A DNA stretch of 64,000 bases from Auanema rhodensis (taxonomy: Eukaryota; Nematoda; Chromadorea; Rhabditida; Rhabditidae). Below the pieces are notes generated by a model that saw only the letters and a program-made list of their open reading frames with translations, did not search any database and was not told the DNA's origin. The position numbers and the translations under genes are program-made. The stretch lies in NCBI GenBank assembly GCA_964057225.1, contig OZ059897.1, positions 15,500,001-15,564,000 of the forward strand, given 5' to 3'. Below, piece after piece: positions 9,297 to 22,279 of the stretch (position 1 is its first letter; the number at the start of each line of letters is the position of its first letter).

Positions 9297-12200
9297 TCAA
9301 CGTCTTCTTCTACGACAACATTGATTATTTCCGCAGGTAAAGAAGTTTTCGGGGCAGTTACAGTTGCCATTAGAAGCGGTACAAATTTCAACCTAAAACT
9401 TAATTTGACAAACATATTCTGAATATCAACGAACCTGAAGAGGGCAGTTAGCTTCACAAGCCTTTTGGCAGACTGGCATACATTGTGGCTCGTTGGTTTG
9501 TTGTACACATTGTTCTGTACATTGAGTTGCACAAGCTGGAGCGCATGTTACCGTCTCCTACAAAGAATTTAAGAATATAAGTTTAAATATATTAAATTTT
9601 CTAACCTGCATAGGTTCTTGCAAAACGATCTCTAGTTTAATTGGCTGATTTGATGCACAGGTTGGACATACAGGTGATTCACATGTTGATACGCATGACT
9701 CTTCGCAAGCAATCTGTAAAAATATATTTATAAATAATAAGATATTATTTTATTTATAATTACTTGGCATTTATCTTGGGGCTGACTTTGTTGAACACAC
9801 GATTGTTCGCAAGATTGTTCGCAAGCTGGCATACATTTCTGATCAACCTTAAAAGCAAACACGTAAGAACTTGTTCACCAGTGGTTTTCTTATAAACTGA
9901 CGTGTGGTACAACAATTTCAAATTGATAATCCTGAGTACATTGGGGTTCGCAAGCAGGTTGACAAGCAGCTGCACATGTTTGAGCACCAGGGTTGTAGGA
10001 CTGTTGGTTTATAGGAACTGTCAGCTGAAATGGTCAAATGAGAACACCACCAAGATTCTCCTTGTTTGGCCGAAATGATCACTCAATACTAGCAAACAGT
10101 CTTTGTGGGGGTATAGCTCAGTGGTAGAGCATTCGACTGCAGATCGAGAGGTCCGTGGTTCAACTCCGCGTGCCCCCTAATTTCTTTTGTTTTTGTTGTT
10201 TTTGTTTGCAAAAGAAATGATATGAAGTACTTAAGGCATTTTGTTCTATAAAAGGTACTGAACTCACTTCAACTGTGTACTGTTGAATACATGAAGGCTC
10301 ACAGGCTGGTTGACAATTGGGGATGCATTGATTTTGTATAGTAGGAGCATTTACCGGTAGAGAAACCGAAAATGAATTCTGAATATAAAATATAATTTTT
10401 TTTTCTTCTCGAATATACATACAGTGTATTGCTCAGTGCATTTAGGCTCACATGCAGGTTGACAAGCAGGTTGACATTGATTTGATTGAATCGGAACTTG
10501 AACAGGGTATTGAGGCTGCTGTTGGACACATTGAGCTTCGCAAGCAGGCTGACATGCTGCAGGACAATGCTGGACGGTTATCTGAAAAAAGTAAATAAAC
10601 TTCATAGATAGCGGTGAGCGGAAAAGACACTCTATTGAAAATTTCTCGCATCACACAATATGATTCATCGCGAAATTGGACACTAAATGAAGTAATACCT
10701 GATAGCTTGTATGTTTCTCTATGCATTGAGGTAGGCACGTTGGTTGACACACTGGAATACAGGCAGGCTCCTTTGGTGGAGCTGGGTGATATGATTGGAC
10801 GCAAGAAGGCTGACAAGCTGGTTGACATTGTGGAACACATTGAATTTGAGGCGGGGCAGTTGTAGATGTGGTTGTTGGTTGCTCCCTCATCAATGCAAGT
10901 TGAAGGCATATTGTAGTACAAGATGGCATACATTGTGGTATACATTGCGGTTGTTGCTGAGGTTGAGAGGCAGGAACTTGAACTGTGAATGTCCGAGTTG
11001 TTTGAATTTCAATGCATTGAGGCAAACAAGCTGGTTGACAGGCTGGAATACATTGAGGAACAACGGGGGCAATGGTTGTTGTAGTGGTTGGGACGTCCAC
11101 GTACGTGATTTGAATATTGAGATTACTCGCTTGAATACATTTAAAATCACAAGCTGGTTGACACTGTGGAATACATTGAACAATTGGAGCTGGAGTTGTT
11201 GTTGTTGTTGTTGTCGTTGGAGGCTGAATACACTGTGGAAGACACAATGGCATACAGGCAGCTACGCAAATTATTGGAGCTCTGGTGGTAGTTGTGGTCG
11301 TTGGCTGAATGCATTGAGGTTCACATGCAGGCATACAAGCTGGAAGACATTGCTTGGCAGGTTGTTGATTTGGTAAAAATGGTTGAACACTGATAAGATA
11401 TTGTTGAATGCAAGATGTTGTACACTCTGGCTGACAAGCTGGTACACATTGTTGCTGTTGTTGCTGTTCTTGGATTTGGAATTTAATTTGCAGTTGAATA
11501 CAAGCTGGAGTACACTGTGGTTGACAGGCTGGAACACACAGAAGTGGAATTGGCGTAGTTGTTGTAGTCGTCGTAGGCTGGGTACATTGTGGAAGACACA
11601 ATGGCATACAGGCTGAAACACAAACTCGGACTGGTGCTGGGGCTCTCGTCGTTTGAACAGCTTGAACACAGATAGGTTCACAAGTAGGCATACAAGCTGG
11701 AAGGCATTGTTTCTGCACAACCTGAAATAAAAAAGTATAAACGAAGAAAATAAAGAAAGTATACTTACAGTTTTCTGAATTGCTGCTTGGCTACTAACGA
11801 TGCAACTTGGCTCACAACGCTCACGGCATTGTGTGACACAGATTGTAGGATTAAGCTGGACAGAACAGGATTTCTGACATTTATCTTTGCAAACAACTCC
11901 ACATTTAGCTGGATCGGATTGTTGTTCGACGTAAACTCGTACAGGTTGAGTATTTGAGTTTGATGAAGAGATCATGCTAGGGCGCTGGCTGCACGTTTGA
12001 CGACACGTGAACTTGCAAGTAGATTGACAAGCTGTACTTGGTTGGCTTGCCTGAACACAAGATTGAACACACGTTTTCTGACATGAAGGCTGGCACACAA
12101 TGGCTTGAGCTTGGCTAGCACAACTGCAAGATGAAGCTGGTGATGCACCGGCTGAACATTGGCACTGCTGGCTACCGGCTACAACTTGGCAGAAGCATTT

Positions 12201-12788
12201 GCTCTGTGAAATCTGTGCACAAGGACATTGTCGCTTAACTCTACTGATGAGACTCTGCAAAAACATATATTAATGTTTACAAAATATTGGTAGTAAACAT
12301 CACATTTTTGATTGGAATAGAGATGGAAAATAGAAGTTTTGAAGAATTTAAACGAAATTCTTGAAATTTTAAGATTTTGAAGATGAAAACAAGACCACAA
12401 AAGGCTATACATATGTATATAACATCACATAAAGAACCTTTTGTTATATAAACTGGTCAGAAATATCATAATACATATGTCAATACAATATCGTTTCTTC
12501 AATTTATTTGGAAAATTATAAAAATATCTTTAAAAGTACATGAGAACTATTGAATTTTTAGTTAATCAGCTTATTATTAGGTTCAAAATCGTTTTTTGGT
12601 TAATAGAAAAATAAATTTTCTCAATTAGAATAAGATAATTTGATAATATTATAATAAAAGATATTTGTATAAACATATAATTAAAAGTTTTATTATTACA
12701 TATGTGATTATGAATGAAAATTGAGACTTACTTGTTCAGAAATAACAATGAGGCTGATTGAAAATGCGAGAAGCAGGAGGTACTTCAT
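9297..12788 (-). CDS. Cys-rich repeat secreted protein, ABU/PQN (DUF1096-like) family
   Basis: Ten exons: 12788-12732, 12254-11769, 11721-10699, 10581-10423, 10378-10268, 10024-9902, 9847-9764, 9713-9606, 9557-9435 and 9392-9297 (2370 nt, 789 residues). Every exon is a multiple of three, so all introns are phase 0. Signal peptide MKYLLLLAFSISLIVIS, then a KR cleavage-like site and an N-terminal block QCPCAQISQSKCFCQ resembling the ABU/PQN N-terminus. This is followed by about 25 modules of the type CxPxCxPxCxxxC (for example QCIPACQPACLPQC) separated by Thr-rich or Gln-rich linkers, and a tail CNCPENFFTCGNNQCC followed by five Arg. In C. elegans this group is tied to the pharyngeal cuticle. 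A similar structural role is inferred. A tRNA-Cys lies antisense in intron 5. Confidence 0.85.
10107..10178 (+). tRNA. tRNA-Cys (anticodon GCA)
   Basis: 72-nt cloverleaf: acceptor stem GGGGGTA/TGCCCCC, D arm GCTC-AGTGGTA-GAGC, anticodon stem TTCGA/TCGAG with anticodon GCA at 10139-10141, T arm CGTGG-TTCAACT-CCGCG, discriminator T. It lies on the plus strand inside the intron 10267-10025 of the minus-strand Cys-rich gene. Confidence 0.97.
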
Positions 12789-12836
12789 CTCCAGCTGACG
12801 AACTGCTCTGTCATGGCTTCCGTCCGCCGTCCGGAA

Positions 12837-12846
12837 CCTTTTATAC
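12837..12846 (-). promoter_or_regulatory. TATA box of the Cys-rich gene
   Basis: GTATAAAAGG on the minus strand, about 50 bp before ATG 12788, embedded in an unusually GC-rich stretch (12790-12910). A good core promoter. Confidence 0.7.
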
Positions 12847-12910
12847 GGCTTGGGTGACCGGTTCCTCCGACGGCTTCTTGGATCTTCCGGTCAGCCGCTC
12901 CAGCTTTTGG

Positions 12911-15000
12911 CGCATCATCACATAGTTTTTCTCACTTAAGCCTATTTCCTTTTTTGACAGCTCAGACTGATAATATAATTTGATAATATTTCTAAACATA
13001 TTTTATAAGAAAACTGACAAAAGAGATTATAAATATATAAATATATATTTATTACTGTATATAATTGAAATATTTTATAAATATAAAAAAAAGATTAGAA
13101 ATTCATTAATTGAAATTCTACTAAGTTTTCAAATATTAATATTCTCTACTATATAACATTTGTTTCTTATGTCCCAATTGCAAAAGATCAAAAATCTCAA
13201 CATGATTTCAGAAAATAATCTGCATACATAAGCTGTGGATCGAAGAAGCATTTCTTCTCTTCCCCGTCCGGTATTGTTGCTTCTTCTTATAATTGCAACA
13301 AACATACTTTAAAATATTCTTCACTCTTCAGCCTCTAGACATAGCCATATTTAGAAACAAATGAAATAAAAATATATACATATAGATGTTGCTTAAGTTC
13401 CAGTACTCCTCCCTTCAACCCGTACACTCACACAGACACATCTTCAAATTATGATTTCTGACTTACAGACTCATAAGATAAACAAACTAGCAAGGCAAAA
13501 AAAAACAGTTTGTATCATAGTTAAATAGACGTTTGCTCACTCAAACTAGCTGGTCAACAGTTGTATATAGTTGTCGCCGACTTTTCATTTTGAGAATCGG
13601 AGTAGAAAAAAACCCAGACGAACAACTGAATGTGAAGACATCGAGATTGTAGGAAAAAAAATATATTTCTACGATTCATTGTGTTCTGACAACGTTCCAG
13701 ACACATATATCTATTTAGATGGTTCAAGCTCTTTTTTCTGAAAAAAACGACTGCCATCAATGACTTCACACGTTGTTTTCACGTAAGTCAATAAAAAACC
13801 TGATTTTAAGGCAAATATCATATATGATTCTTCATGCGCCATTACAAAATTTGTAATGAAAATAAAACTTTTTTTTTAATATATCAACGTGGAGTTATGG
13901 AAAAAAGGCTTTAAGAAGCTTATTTCTTGCAATTTTTTATTCCAAAATCTTTATGTAAAAATAGAATAGATTAAATTTAAATCGAATCTTTAACATTACT
14001 TTAATCTTATAAAAACAACAAATAATATGAGATTAAATTCTGTTTTTGTGTATAAATTTTCAAATATTTATATAAGTAAAAAGTTTTTTCAAGTTGATAT
14101 TCTTGATTTTACGATTGATACTTCTAATGATCTAAGCAAACAAGATAATTTTATATTTTCGCAATCTATTGCGATTCACATATTTTGTGAGTCAGCTGGG
14201 AGAAACCTGCAGCGTTCCAATTTCAAAATTTTGGTTGCAAGAAGTAGTTTGTTCAGCAGGTCAATTCAGCCTGCTGCTAGAAGCTAAGGATGATGATTGA
14301 TGCTTGCATTAGCTTCTTTTACAGTTTTTTCGTGCTTGGAAAAGGTGTTGGTTGCAAGCTTTATTGAATAGTGGACAACGATAAATAATCGAAATTGAAT
14401 AGCTGATGAAGCCGAAAGTGCATGCAAAGCCTCCAAGAGTATTCACTGTTATGAGATGAATGCGAGAGCACAAGACAAGTTAGAGTCGCATTGATGTTGT
14501 AAGGAATTTCTCTTTATTTTGCTTCAAGATCGGGTTTTCTTCTTTGAGAAAGCAGCAAGAAACATGAAAAAGAAAAACAAACAATCATCCTAACGCCCGC
14601 TTCTTCCAGGTCATCTTGTTTCCATATTAGTCTAAGAATTTAAAATATTTACATTTGAATTTGTAAAAAGTTGCAATAGTTGTCTAGTCTATAAAGAGAA
14701 TTTTTCAATTAATCGTTCTATTTTCAATTATATTTCATATGATTTATAAAAACAACTCAAATGAAAACAACAACATATCATAAGTCTTAAACTTCACAAA
14801 AAGTTCCAACATTAACCTGTTTATATAAAATTATTTTTTGAAATTTATATTTAGATGTATGTACATTTTAAATAATATATTATATAATATTAAACAAAAG
14901 CTTATACATTTCATAATTTATTCACATTAGAACATTGTTCTTTACTTTTTTTGATAAAAATCATAGCATTTTTGATTTCATATTTCAAACTTTAATGTTT
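12911..15000. other. Intergenic region without recognisable genes
   Basis: Two open frames of 71 and 86 codons occur (13554-13769 minus, 14027-14287 plus), but they lack splice context, domain features and coding-like composition. Nothing else could be supported. Confidence 0.55.
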
Positions 15001-15427
15001 CTATTTCTTTCCACAACCTCCACAACCTCCTCCTATAACATATTTTAGTTATATATGATATGAAAAAATTAATTAAGAATATGTTATAACTTACCGTACA
15101 TTCCATATCCACCAAATCCACCGTAACCCATGCCGTAGTCCATACCGTAACCCATGCCATATCCTCCCATTCCTCCTATACCTCCCATACCGTATCCCAT
15201 GCCACCATAGCCTAAGCCCATCATACCGTATCCGCAACCAATACCTGAAATATAAGAAAATAAATAATATTTGTAGTTATATTTCTAATATAAATATATT
15301 TGTAATGCAGGGAGGAAACGTTGGAAAATGTCGACGAACCAATGCCGACTCCACAGCCAAAACCGAAAAAGGACGTGCCTTCGAGAAAGAGGCAGCTAAG
15401 AAGAAGAAGTATACTCAGTACACGCAT
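15001..15427 (-). CDS. Small Gly/Tyr/Met-rich secreted peptide
   Basis: Exons 15427-15340, 15244-15095 and 15032-15001 (270 nt, 89 residues). Signal peptide MRVLSILLLLSCLFLEGTS, then a mature part rich in GYGMG/GGMGG repeats and ending GGGCGGCGKK. It resembles nematode glycine-rich secreted proteins and the YGGYG/caenacin-type antimicrobial or cuticle-associated peptides. Which of these it is cannot be decided from sequence. TATATAAAG at 15576-15567 (minus) and a TTTTCAG acceptor upstream of the start are consistent with a promoter plus trans-splice site. Confidence 0.8.
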
Positions 15428-15600
15428 TCCAATATCTTGAATATTCGTCTACCGGTATAGGCAAAATAATCAATGAGCTGTGTTGAGAAACTCAGGTTGT
15501 TCAATTCTACGTTATGAACTCGACTGAAAATTATAAAAGAAGAAACTTTTGTATAATAAATGACATCTTTATATATGTTGAAAATATTATAAAATAACAA

Positions 15601-16612
15601 CTAGATAGCATTTGTAAAAATAATAAAGTTATTTGACTTGACATACTTGAGCTTTTTAACACAATTCAATCGAAAAATGATGAAAAATATGTACAGTATA
15701 CATATGTATCATATACTTTATTGAAATAAAAAAGTTTGTACTTTATGTTATATGAATTACTAGAAATTTGAAAAAGATATAAGAAATAACATCAAAAATA
15801 TTCTGCTTGCGTATTCCATCAGTTGACTTTCAACCAAATAAGGCATTTCTATAGCCTTATATAGAAGTGCTAGACGGTTAAGTTTACAATACCAATTGAA
15901 AGCGGACTAGCTGACAAGTATCTCACACTATTGCTATAGGCTATAGATTTTCTGAAAACACGATGAGCACGAGTACACAAATCGTGAACTGTGTTGTCGC
16001 TATTACATCAATGGGAACAACGTATTCATAAGAAAACGGTGATCAGTTGGAGCCAAATTGTGTGCTCAGAAGACACTTATGTAGCCGTGATGAATAAGTG
16101 TTATAAGAGTCATCATCGTGTCTAGATTCTTCAACATAAATTTATGATTAGCAGACTTTTCATCCTATGAATTTAGTGAATTTGTCAATTAAGTGTTCGA
16201 ATCTATATTCAAATCTGAAACGAATGCTCCATCAAAAGTTTTATTTGCTTTCAATATTAAAAGAAATTTTTATTGGAAACATGTTAATCGTTTTATGAAC
16301 GAACAATACACTAAAAAGGATTCTAAATTGTTGTTGTCACTCCTATTAAAGCGTTTAAATCATTTTTTCAGTTTTTTCAATTAAGATATGATTTAAGGCT
16401 CAGATAGATTGCTGAATTTCAAATGAGATATAAGGAGTAACATCAAACCATAAAAGATGAAATAAAACGGCTGAGAACAATTATTGAAATAATAGTTAAA
16501 CAACGAATAACCGGTTAAAACTTATCCTTTTTTTTAAAAAAAAAAAACAAAAGAAAAGAAAAGAAACTGTACATATTTTAAGAAAAAAGTTTGAAAAATC
16601 ATGAAATGAGAA
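15601..16612. other. Intergenic region, nothing recognised
   Basis: AT-rich; no supported gene or RNA. Confidence 0.5.
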
Positions 16613-19085
16613 TTACATCCAGAAATTCATGAATGCAACAACTGCCAGGATACTTGCTGAAAATATTGAATACTATAAATTAAAAAATAAAATATAATAA
16701 GCTGACCTGTGAAGAAAGACACAGCGGAGCTATGTTCTGGATCAACATCGCACCACTGTAATAAAATTTTGTATTTAAAACAACAATATAAAAATTATAA
16801 ATAAAACAGGATAAGCAAAAAAATACCTGAGGCATAGGCTTGTCTGGCTTTACACGATCAGCAACTTCTTTGAAATATTTCAGATCACAGTAGTGATCAG
16901 TACAGCCCTTAGTATAATTTGTGATACTAGTAAAATCAAGTGATTCATCAGCATGATAAAGCATCTGAAATAAGTAGAATTTTCAAACATTTGTTGAAAT
17001 GAATCTTACTCCGAAGCTTAGTTCTTTCGTATTAACATCTTCATACAACTCAACAAGAAGGGCAGCAGAGTAGTGAGGATAGCCTGATGGCTGTACAACG
17101 TTAGTTGCAATTCCGAAGCATGAGAAGAAAGCATAAAGTGTTGTATCATGCTGAAATGTTTGAAAATAATTTATTTCATTTAAAAAAATAAAAATTACAG
17201 CTGAATAGACGTAGTATTTGAGGTTGTTAATCCATTTACATTTGCCACCAGTCTTTCCACGACAGTCAGCCTTCAGATTTATGTGCATCAACACATCATT
17301 TACAGCAGATCCTGTAGTGTAAATTGAATAATAACTTAATGTTTTCATAAAATATTATAATATACTATATATACATGTATATATAGATATAGATTTTTCT
17401 ATTTTTTTACATTATTATAATTAATTTAATTTATTACCTCCACGAATTTTTTGAAGCTCTAATCCAATATCCAAATTATTCATTTTAATAGGATTATCTA
17501 TAATTCAAATATATATATAAAAATAATTATATAGTTAATATTATACCATAAATTCCATTTTGATATTGTTCAATCTTATCATTAACTGTCTTTGTTTTAT
17601 TGTATAATTCTGGAGTAACCCATGGATTCAAAGCATTTGGGTAATGAATTTGCTAAAATATGAATAATGTTTCATCTAATATCACGAGTACTTTGACGTT
17701 GACAAACAAAATTGTTATCTAAGAAAGCAAAAAGAAGAAGAACCACTATTGTTTATCTTTGTTTCTTATCAAAGATAAAAGATTTCATTTATTATATTTT
17801 TGTATATTTATATTATAATATAATATTAATCATACCTCAATTAATAATGCATCAGCAGTAATCCATAAATTATCAATTGTAATGTTTTCTCCACAATTTT
17901 TAGTTAATGTGGTAAGAACTTCTTGAGTCTAAATCAAATATATTTTATAATTATATTGTAAATATACTGTAATTACCAAAGGTTGAGCTGTGAAATTTTT
18001 GATTTCATCAGATTGTTTTGCCATTGCCCACAAAGTATTCTGTCTGCGACAATCAGCATCAGCATTTAAAATCTTTAAAGTAAATATATTATTATATAAA
18101 ATATTATAAATTATATATACTTACATAATCAGTATCATCATCTACAGTATGAATAGCAATTGGAACATAACCATTTGGCCAGTCAGGAATATCAGGATAA
18201 TCAACATTAACTCTGAAATAATTCTTAATTTATTTTAATAAATATAATAATTAATTATTAAAATATATTTTAAATTTAAATTTTTTAATAACAAAACCAA
18301 ATTTTTTTTATTATTCCATAGATTATCTATACTATTTAATATTTTTAGTAATTTTACTCTTCTTTTTTTTGAAAAAGTAAAATAGATATAACAATACCTG
18401 TAATTTATAACAGAAGATGATTATATTTTTAATTAATAGACAAACAAATATTTGATTAACTATACATATATAGTAAATATATTTTAATTTTAAATTATTT
18501 CTATATAAAAAACATATTTTATCTTTAATTTACTTACTTATTAGGTGCTTTATTATACATTCCAAGCATATTAGACATAGCTGAGATAATGGTACGATTA
18601 ACATCAGTAGAACGAACATAAATCTAAATAAAATTTAATTTTTTATATATTTTTATATAAAAAAAATTATAATATTATACCTCTTTAGCATTATATGTGC
18701 CAGATAAATAATTACTTTGAATGTATCTTGCGTTTAATTTTTTTCCCAAATTGAAATGTTGTTTCATTCCAATCTAAATATAATTATTTCTTTTATTATA
18801 AAATTTAAATTCTTACAGGAGAAAGTTGACCCCATCCACCACCGCCGAATGTCCATGCATCCTCTTGATGGATATCAGTTTTGAATGTACCAGTTGGTGA
18901 TCTATCTCCATGTCTCCAAATCTGTATATAATACATGATAAAAAAAAATTATAATATAATAAACTATATGTATAATTAAAATTTCTTACAATTTGGGAAA
19001 AAATTAATTTTTTGTTTTTATCATTCTGTGAATGAACAATAGAAATGGTGGCTAAAACCAAGGAAATGATCAACATAGGTTTCAT
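16613..19085 (-). CDS. Secreted/membrane histidine acid phosphatase
   Basis: About 14 exons, roughly 436 residues. Signal peptide MKPMLIISLVLATISIVHS. The first catalytic motif RHGDRSPTGTF is in exon 2 (around 18920-18890) and the second, HDTT, opens the exon at about 17152. Both are hallmarks of the branch-2 histidine phosphatases (prostatic/lysosomal acid phosphatase, nematode PHO and ACP proteins). Family-typical WGQLSPIGMKQH and YVRSTDVNRTI are also present. The C-terminus ends in a hydrophobic stretch (SILAVVAFMNFWM), which would anchor it in a membrane or serve as a GPI signal. It would hydrolyse phosphomonoesters in the gut lumen or lysosome. Promoter GATA and TATA elements agree with gut expression, as known for C. 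elegans pho-1. Confidence 0.93.
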
Positions 19086-19215
19086 TCTGAAGTTTATATT
19101 ATATACTATATCTATATCTATACTATATGTATTATATTATGAAAATTATAACAAATTTAAATAAAAGAGAAAATAATAAAAAGCTGTGAATAATGTCTAC
19201 TTCATAAGCAGACAT

Positions 19216-19243
19216 TTATATAAGCAGAAAGATTAACTGATAA
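19216..19243 (-). promoter_or_regulatory. GATA site and TATA box of the acid phosphatase gene
   Basis: Minus strand TTATCAGT (19243-19236; plus-strand ACTGATAA) followed by TTATATAA (19223-19216), about 130 bp before ATG 19085. Typical of nematode intestinal genes. Confidence 0.5.
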
Positions 19244-19249
19244 CCGTAT

Positions 19250-21339
19250 AAGGACAGCAACGACTAAAATCAACAAAAATCAAAATTATATGATTAGAAA
19301 TATTAATTTTTAATTTTCATCTAGCTCTTGTTAATTATAACATATTAAATTAAATATATATTTATAACTAATATATAATTATATATACATATTTCATTAA
19401 ATTATTAATATTTTATTTTCATTTATTCATTTAATTTAAATTTTTAAAATAGTTATACATACTTTCACAAAATATTTTATGAATTAACATCACTTTTGAA
19501 TAAAAATATTTTTAAACATAATTAAATCAAGTTGGTTTTAGGAGCATAAGCATTTTCTATTTAAAAACTCTTAAACGAAGGAAAAGACTTATCAGTTTTA
19601 ATTTTTACTGTATATAAAGATTGACAACAAACTCTAGGTTGATGACTATTCTTACAGATAAAACTGAGATGGTTTAGATGCTTTCCTATTGATCTTTGTT
19701 CTATTTGCAAAATATTCAGTTTTTGATATTTTCAACAAAAAGACCGTAAGCTCATCGAAAGAGCATAAGTGAATGCTCTATCAATGTGATAACATTCCGA
19801 TAATTTGTGAGTAACATAGAAACGGCTTTATAAGCTGAATTATTTTTCTATCAAGAATAACGATAAGATATTTTCTACATGAATATTTGTAAATTTAGAA
19901 AGAAACTTATGTTTTATGCTGAGTCAGAGAGTGCTGAGTTTAAATGAAAGCCTGTATTGGTATATTGAAGTATGCTGTAGCATAGTTTATTATTATTTAT
20001 AAAGAAAAAAATAGAAAATATTCAGTTATTTTCAAAAACTACTGAACTACTACATAATGTAAAATTAAAAAGAAAGTTATAATAAAGATGTTATGTTGAA
20101 GACAAAAATAGTGAAATGAGACCGGTAATCTGAAACAAAACTCTCATTTCATAAGATATTCTGTTAATGTCTTTATATCTTTAACTACAAAGTATTTCAT
20201 ATGCCAGATTATAAAATCATATTTCACATTAAAATTTATGAAAAAATGAATTTATGAATTTATGTACTCATAATTATATAATTTCAAAATCTATACATGA
20301 TTATATTCAATAGCTCAACCTTTGTGAACGTTCGTTGGCATCTGATGATAAGACTTTTCGTTGTCTTCATCTAGATTATCTTGCAAATTTAAGAATTAAA
20401 ACAGAGACATGGCAAAAGGACGAACTAAACTTCTTTCTTTTATATAATAAAATTGAAAAGATAAAGATTATATGATATGGTAAAAAACCAAGAACTCTCA
20501 TAATTATTGTTCAATGGAAGAGGAAAAAGAGGAATCTGTCGTTGTCCTGGCCAGGCACCTTTCATCTTTTTTTTCTCAGACACTCTTCAAATCTCATACT
20601 TTCTCCATGAATTCATTTTTAAAATCATAAAGAACATGTTGTTAATGACATGAAAGGAATTTAGATATGAACAAAAGATTTTCTTAATATTCAATTTGGA
20701 AAAATTGAAATAGAAAGTATATTGATATTAATTATTTATTCAAAACTTTATATAATAAAATAAATTAAAAATAAGCATTATATAGATAAGATATATATAA
20801 ACAAAAATTAATTTATAATATTTCTATAGTTTATATAATATTCTAAAATAAAATAGATTGAAATAAAAGTTAATGAAACTGTCTACTATTGAATTAGCCT
20901 TCTGACGTCTGAAACGAAATCAAACTGTTGGCACTTGACGCCTTTTTTCTATTTGATTCGAATAAATTGAAAAAAAATGATTTGAAGGCTGAGTAGCTGG
21001 ATAAATACAGTCTTATCCAGTTATCAAACAATCGCTCAATAAACGTCTATTTCGTCGATCAGTTTATATTTACTATAACAACCATTACGTTTTATAAAAA
21101 AAAACTTTTATTTGATTTCAACATAATAATATAAAGAAAATTATATGATATAGTATAATATATAAACATAGATATTCATATGTAAACTCTAAAATGAATT
21201 AACAATACTGTATAACACACTATGACTTGGTTAGTTTATTCAATTTTCACAACAATATCATCTTCCAAAGTATTTTTTTTTGGAAGTTTTAATAATGTAA
21301 AGAGATCTTTGTATTATATTTCTTTTTTATTAAATGTTA
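19250..21339. other. Intergenic region, nothing recognised
   Basis: About 2 kb of AT-rich DNA; no supported coding sequence or RNA gene. Confidence 0.5.
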
Positions 21340-22279
21340 TTATGGTTTAAGTTGTTGAACATCATGATAAAGTCCTAACTGAATCAAATTATTCTAAGAA
21401 ATTCATTTATTTCTACGGTAATATTTATTTAAAAAATTCATACCTTAGCAGCTGTTTCAATATCATCAAATCTCATTTTATCTTCATCTTTTAACTTATT
21501 TCCTTTTTTTCTTACAAATTCACGCAGCTGATAATTGAAATAAATTATAATATATAATTTTAATTATAATACTTACATAATCTGGACGTTCAGCTAATTT
21601 AAGTTTTAAAAATTCTCTATCTGTTGCTAAATTGTATACTTTATCATAAAAATCTTTGACCTATAAATGATATAATATTAAAATATGATTAATAATCTAT
21701 AAAGCTGAATAAAGATAAGAAACTACATATATTGTTCAGATTGACAAACCCTATGATTCACTCCGGGATATGTAATTTTAGAATAACGGAAAACATAATG
21801 ATCAACAAGTTTACGACTTAAATCATCAATGAAATCCTAGAAAAATATATAATTTAAGCCTATTATCTATGATATAAAAAAATTTATGAATTCGTTCTAT
21901 CATTACATACCGGCTGGTTAGGACGTTTTGTGCCAAATCTCATAATCTCTGTGACTTTACCAAGTGTATAAGAAGAATTTTTATAACTATCAGGAAGTAA
22001 TTCCATTAACTATATTAAGAAAAAACGTAAATAAATTATATTTTTCCTAAATATTCAACCTTTATAAAGTTTTGAATAGTTGATGAATACTCAAAATCAG
22101 GAAAAAGAAAACTACAGCTTGGATACCAATCTATAATGATGTATATAAAAATAATTTTTTTATAAAAATAAAAATAATGTAACTATATTTAACTATATAT
22201 CTAGATATAACATACCAAAAGGATTTGCCAAAGAATTTAATAATAATGTTGAGAGTATACATACTTGAAACATCAACAT
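21340..22279 (-). CDS. Secreted protein of unknown family
   Basis: Six to seven exons give a protein of about 190 residues. Exon 1 (22279-22216) encodes MLMFQVCILSTLLLNSLANP, a clean signal peptide. It is followed by DWYPSCSFLFPDFEY, MELLPDSYKNSSYTLGK, EIMRFGTKRPNQPDF, LVDHYVFRYSKITYPG, FYDKVYNLATDREFLKLK and FVRKKGNKLKDEDKMRF, ending NNLIQLGLYHDVQQLKP. All joins are at GT-AG sites and stay in frame. Mostly helical and charged, with a single Cys after the signal peptide. I recognise no family. A small secreted helical protein of nematode-restricted type is the most that can be said. Confidence 0.7.

Noticed and set aside
9200-9532. 110-codon minus-strand frame at the 3' end of the Cys-rich gene
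   Set aside because: It runs through an intron in another phase. The true frame ends in CCRRRRR at 9297.
10795-11376. 193-codon plus-strand open frame
   Set aside because: Antisense shadow of the Cys/Gln-rich repeats; Trp/Leu/Thr-rich composition follows from the complement of TGT/CAA repeats.
13554-13769. 71-codon minus-strand frame
   Set aside because: No signal, domain, splice support or coding composition.
14027-14287. 86-codon plus-strand frame
   Set aside because: Isolated, AT-driven, no recognisable features.
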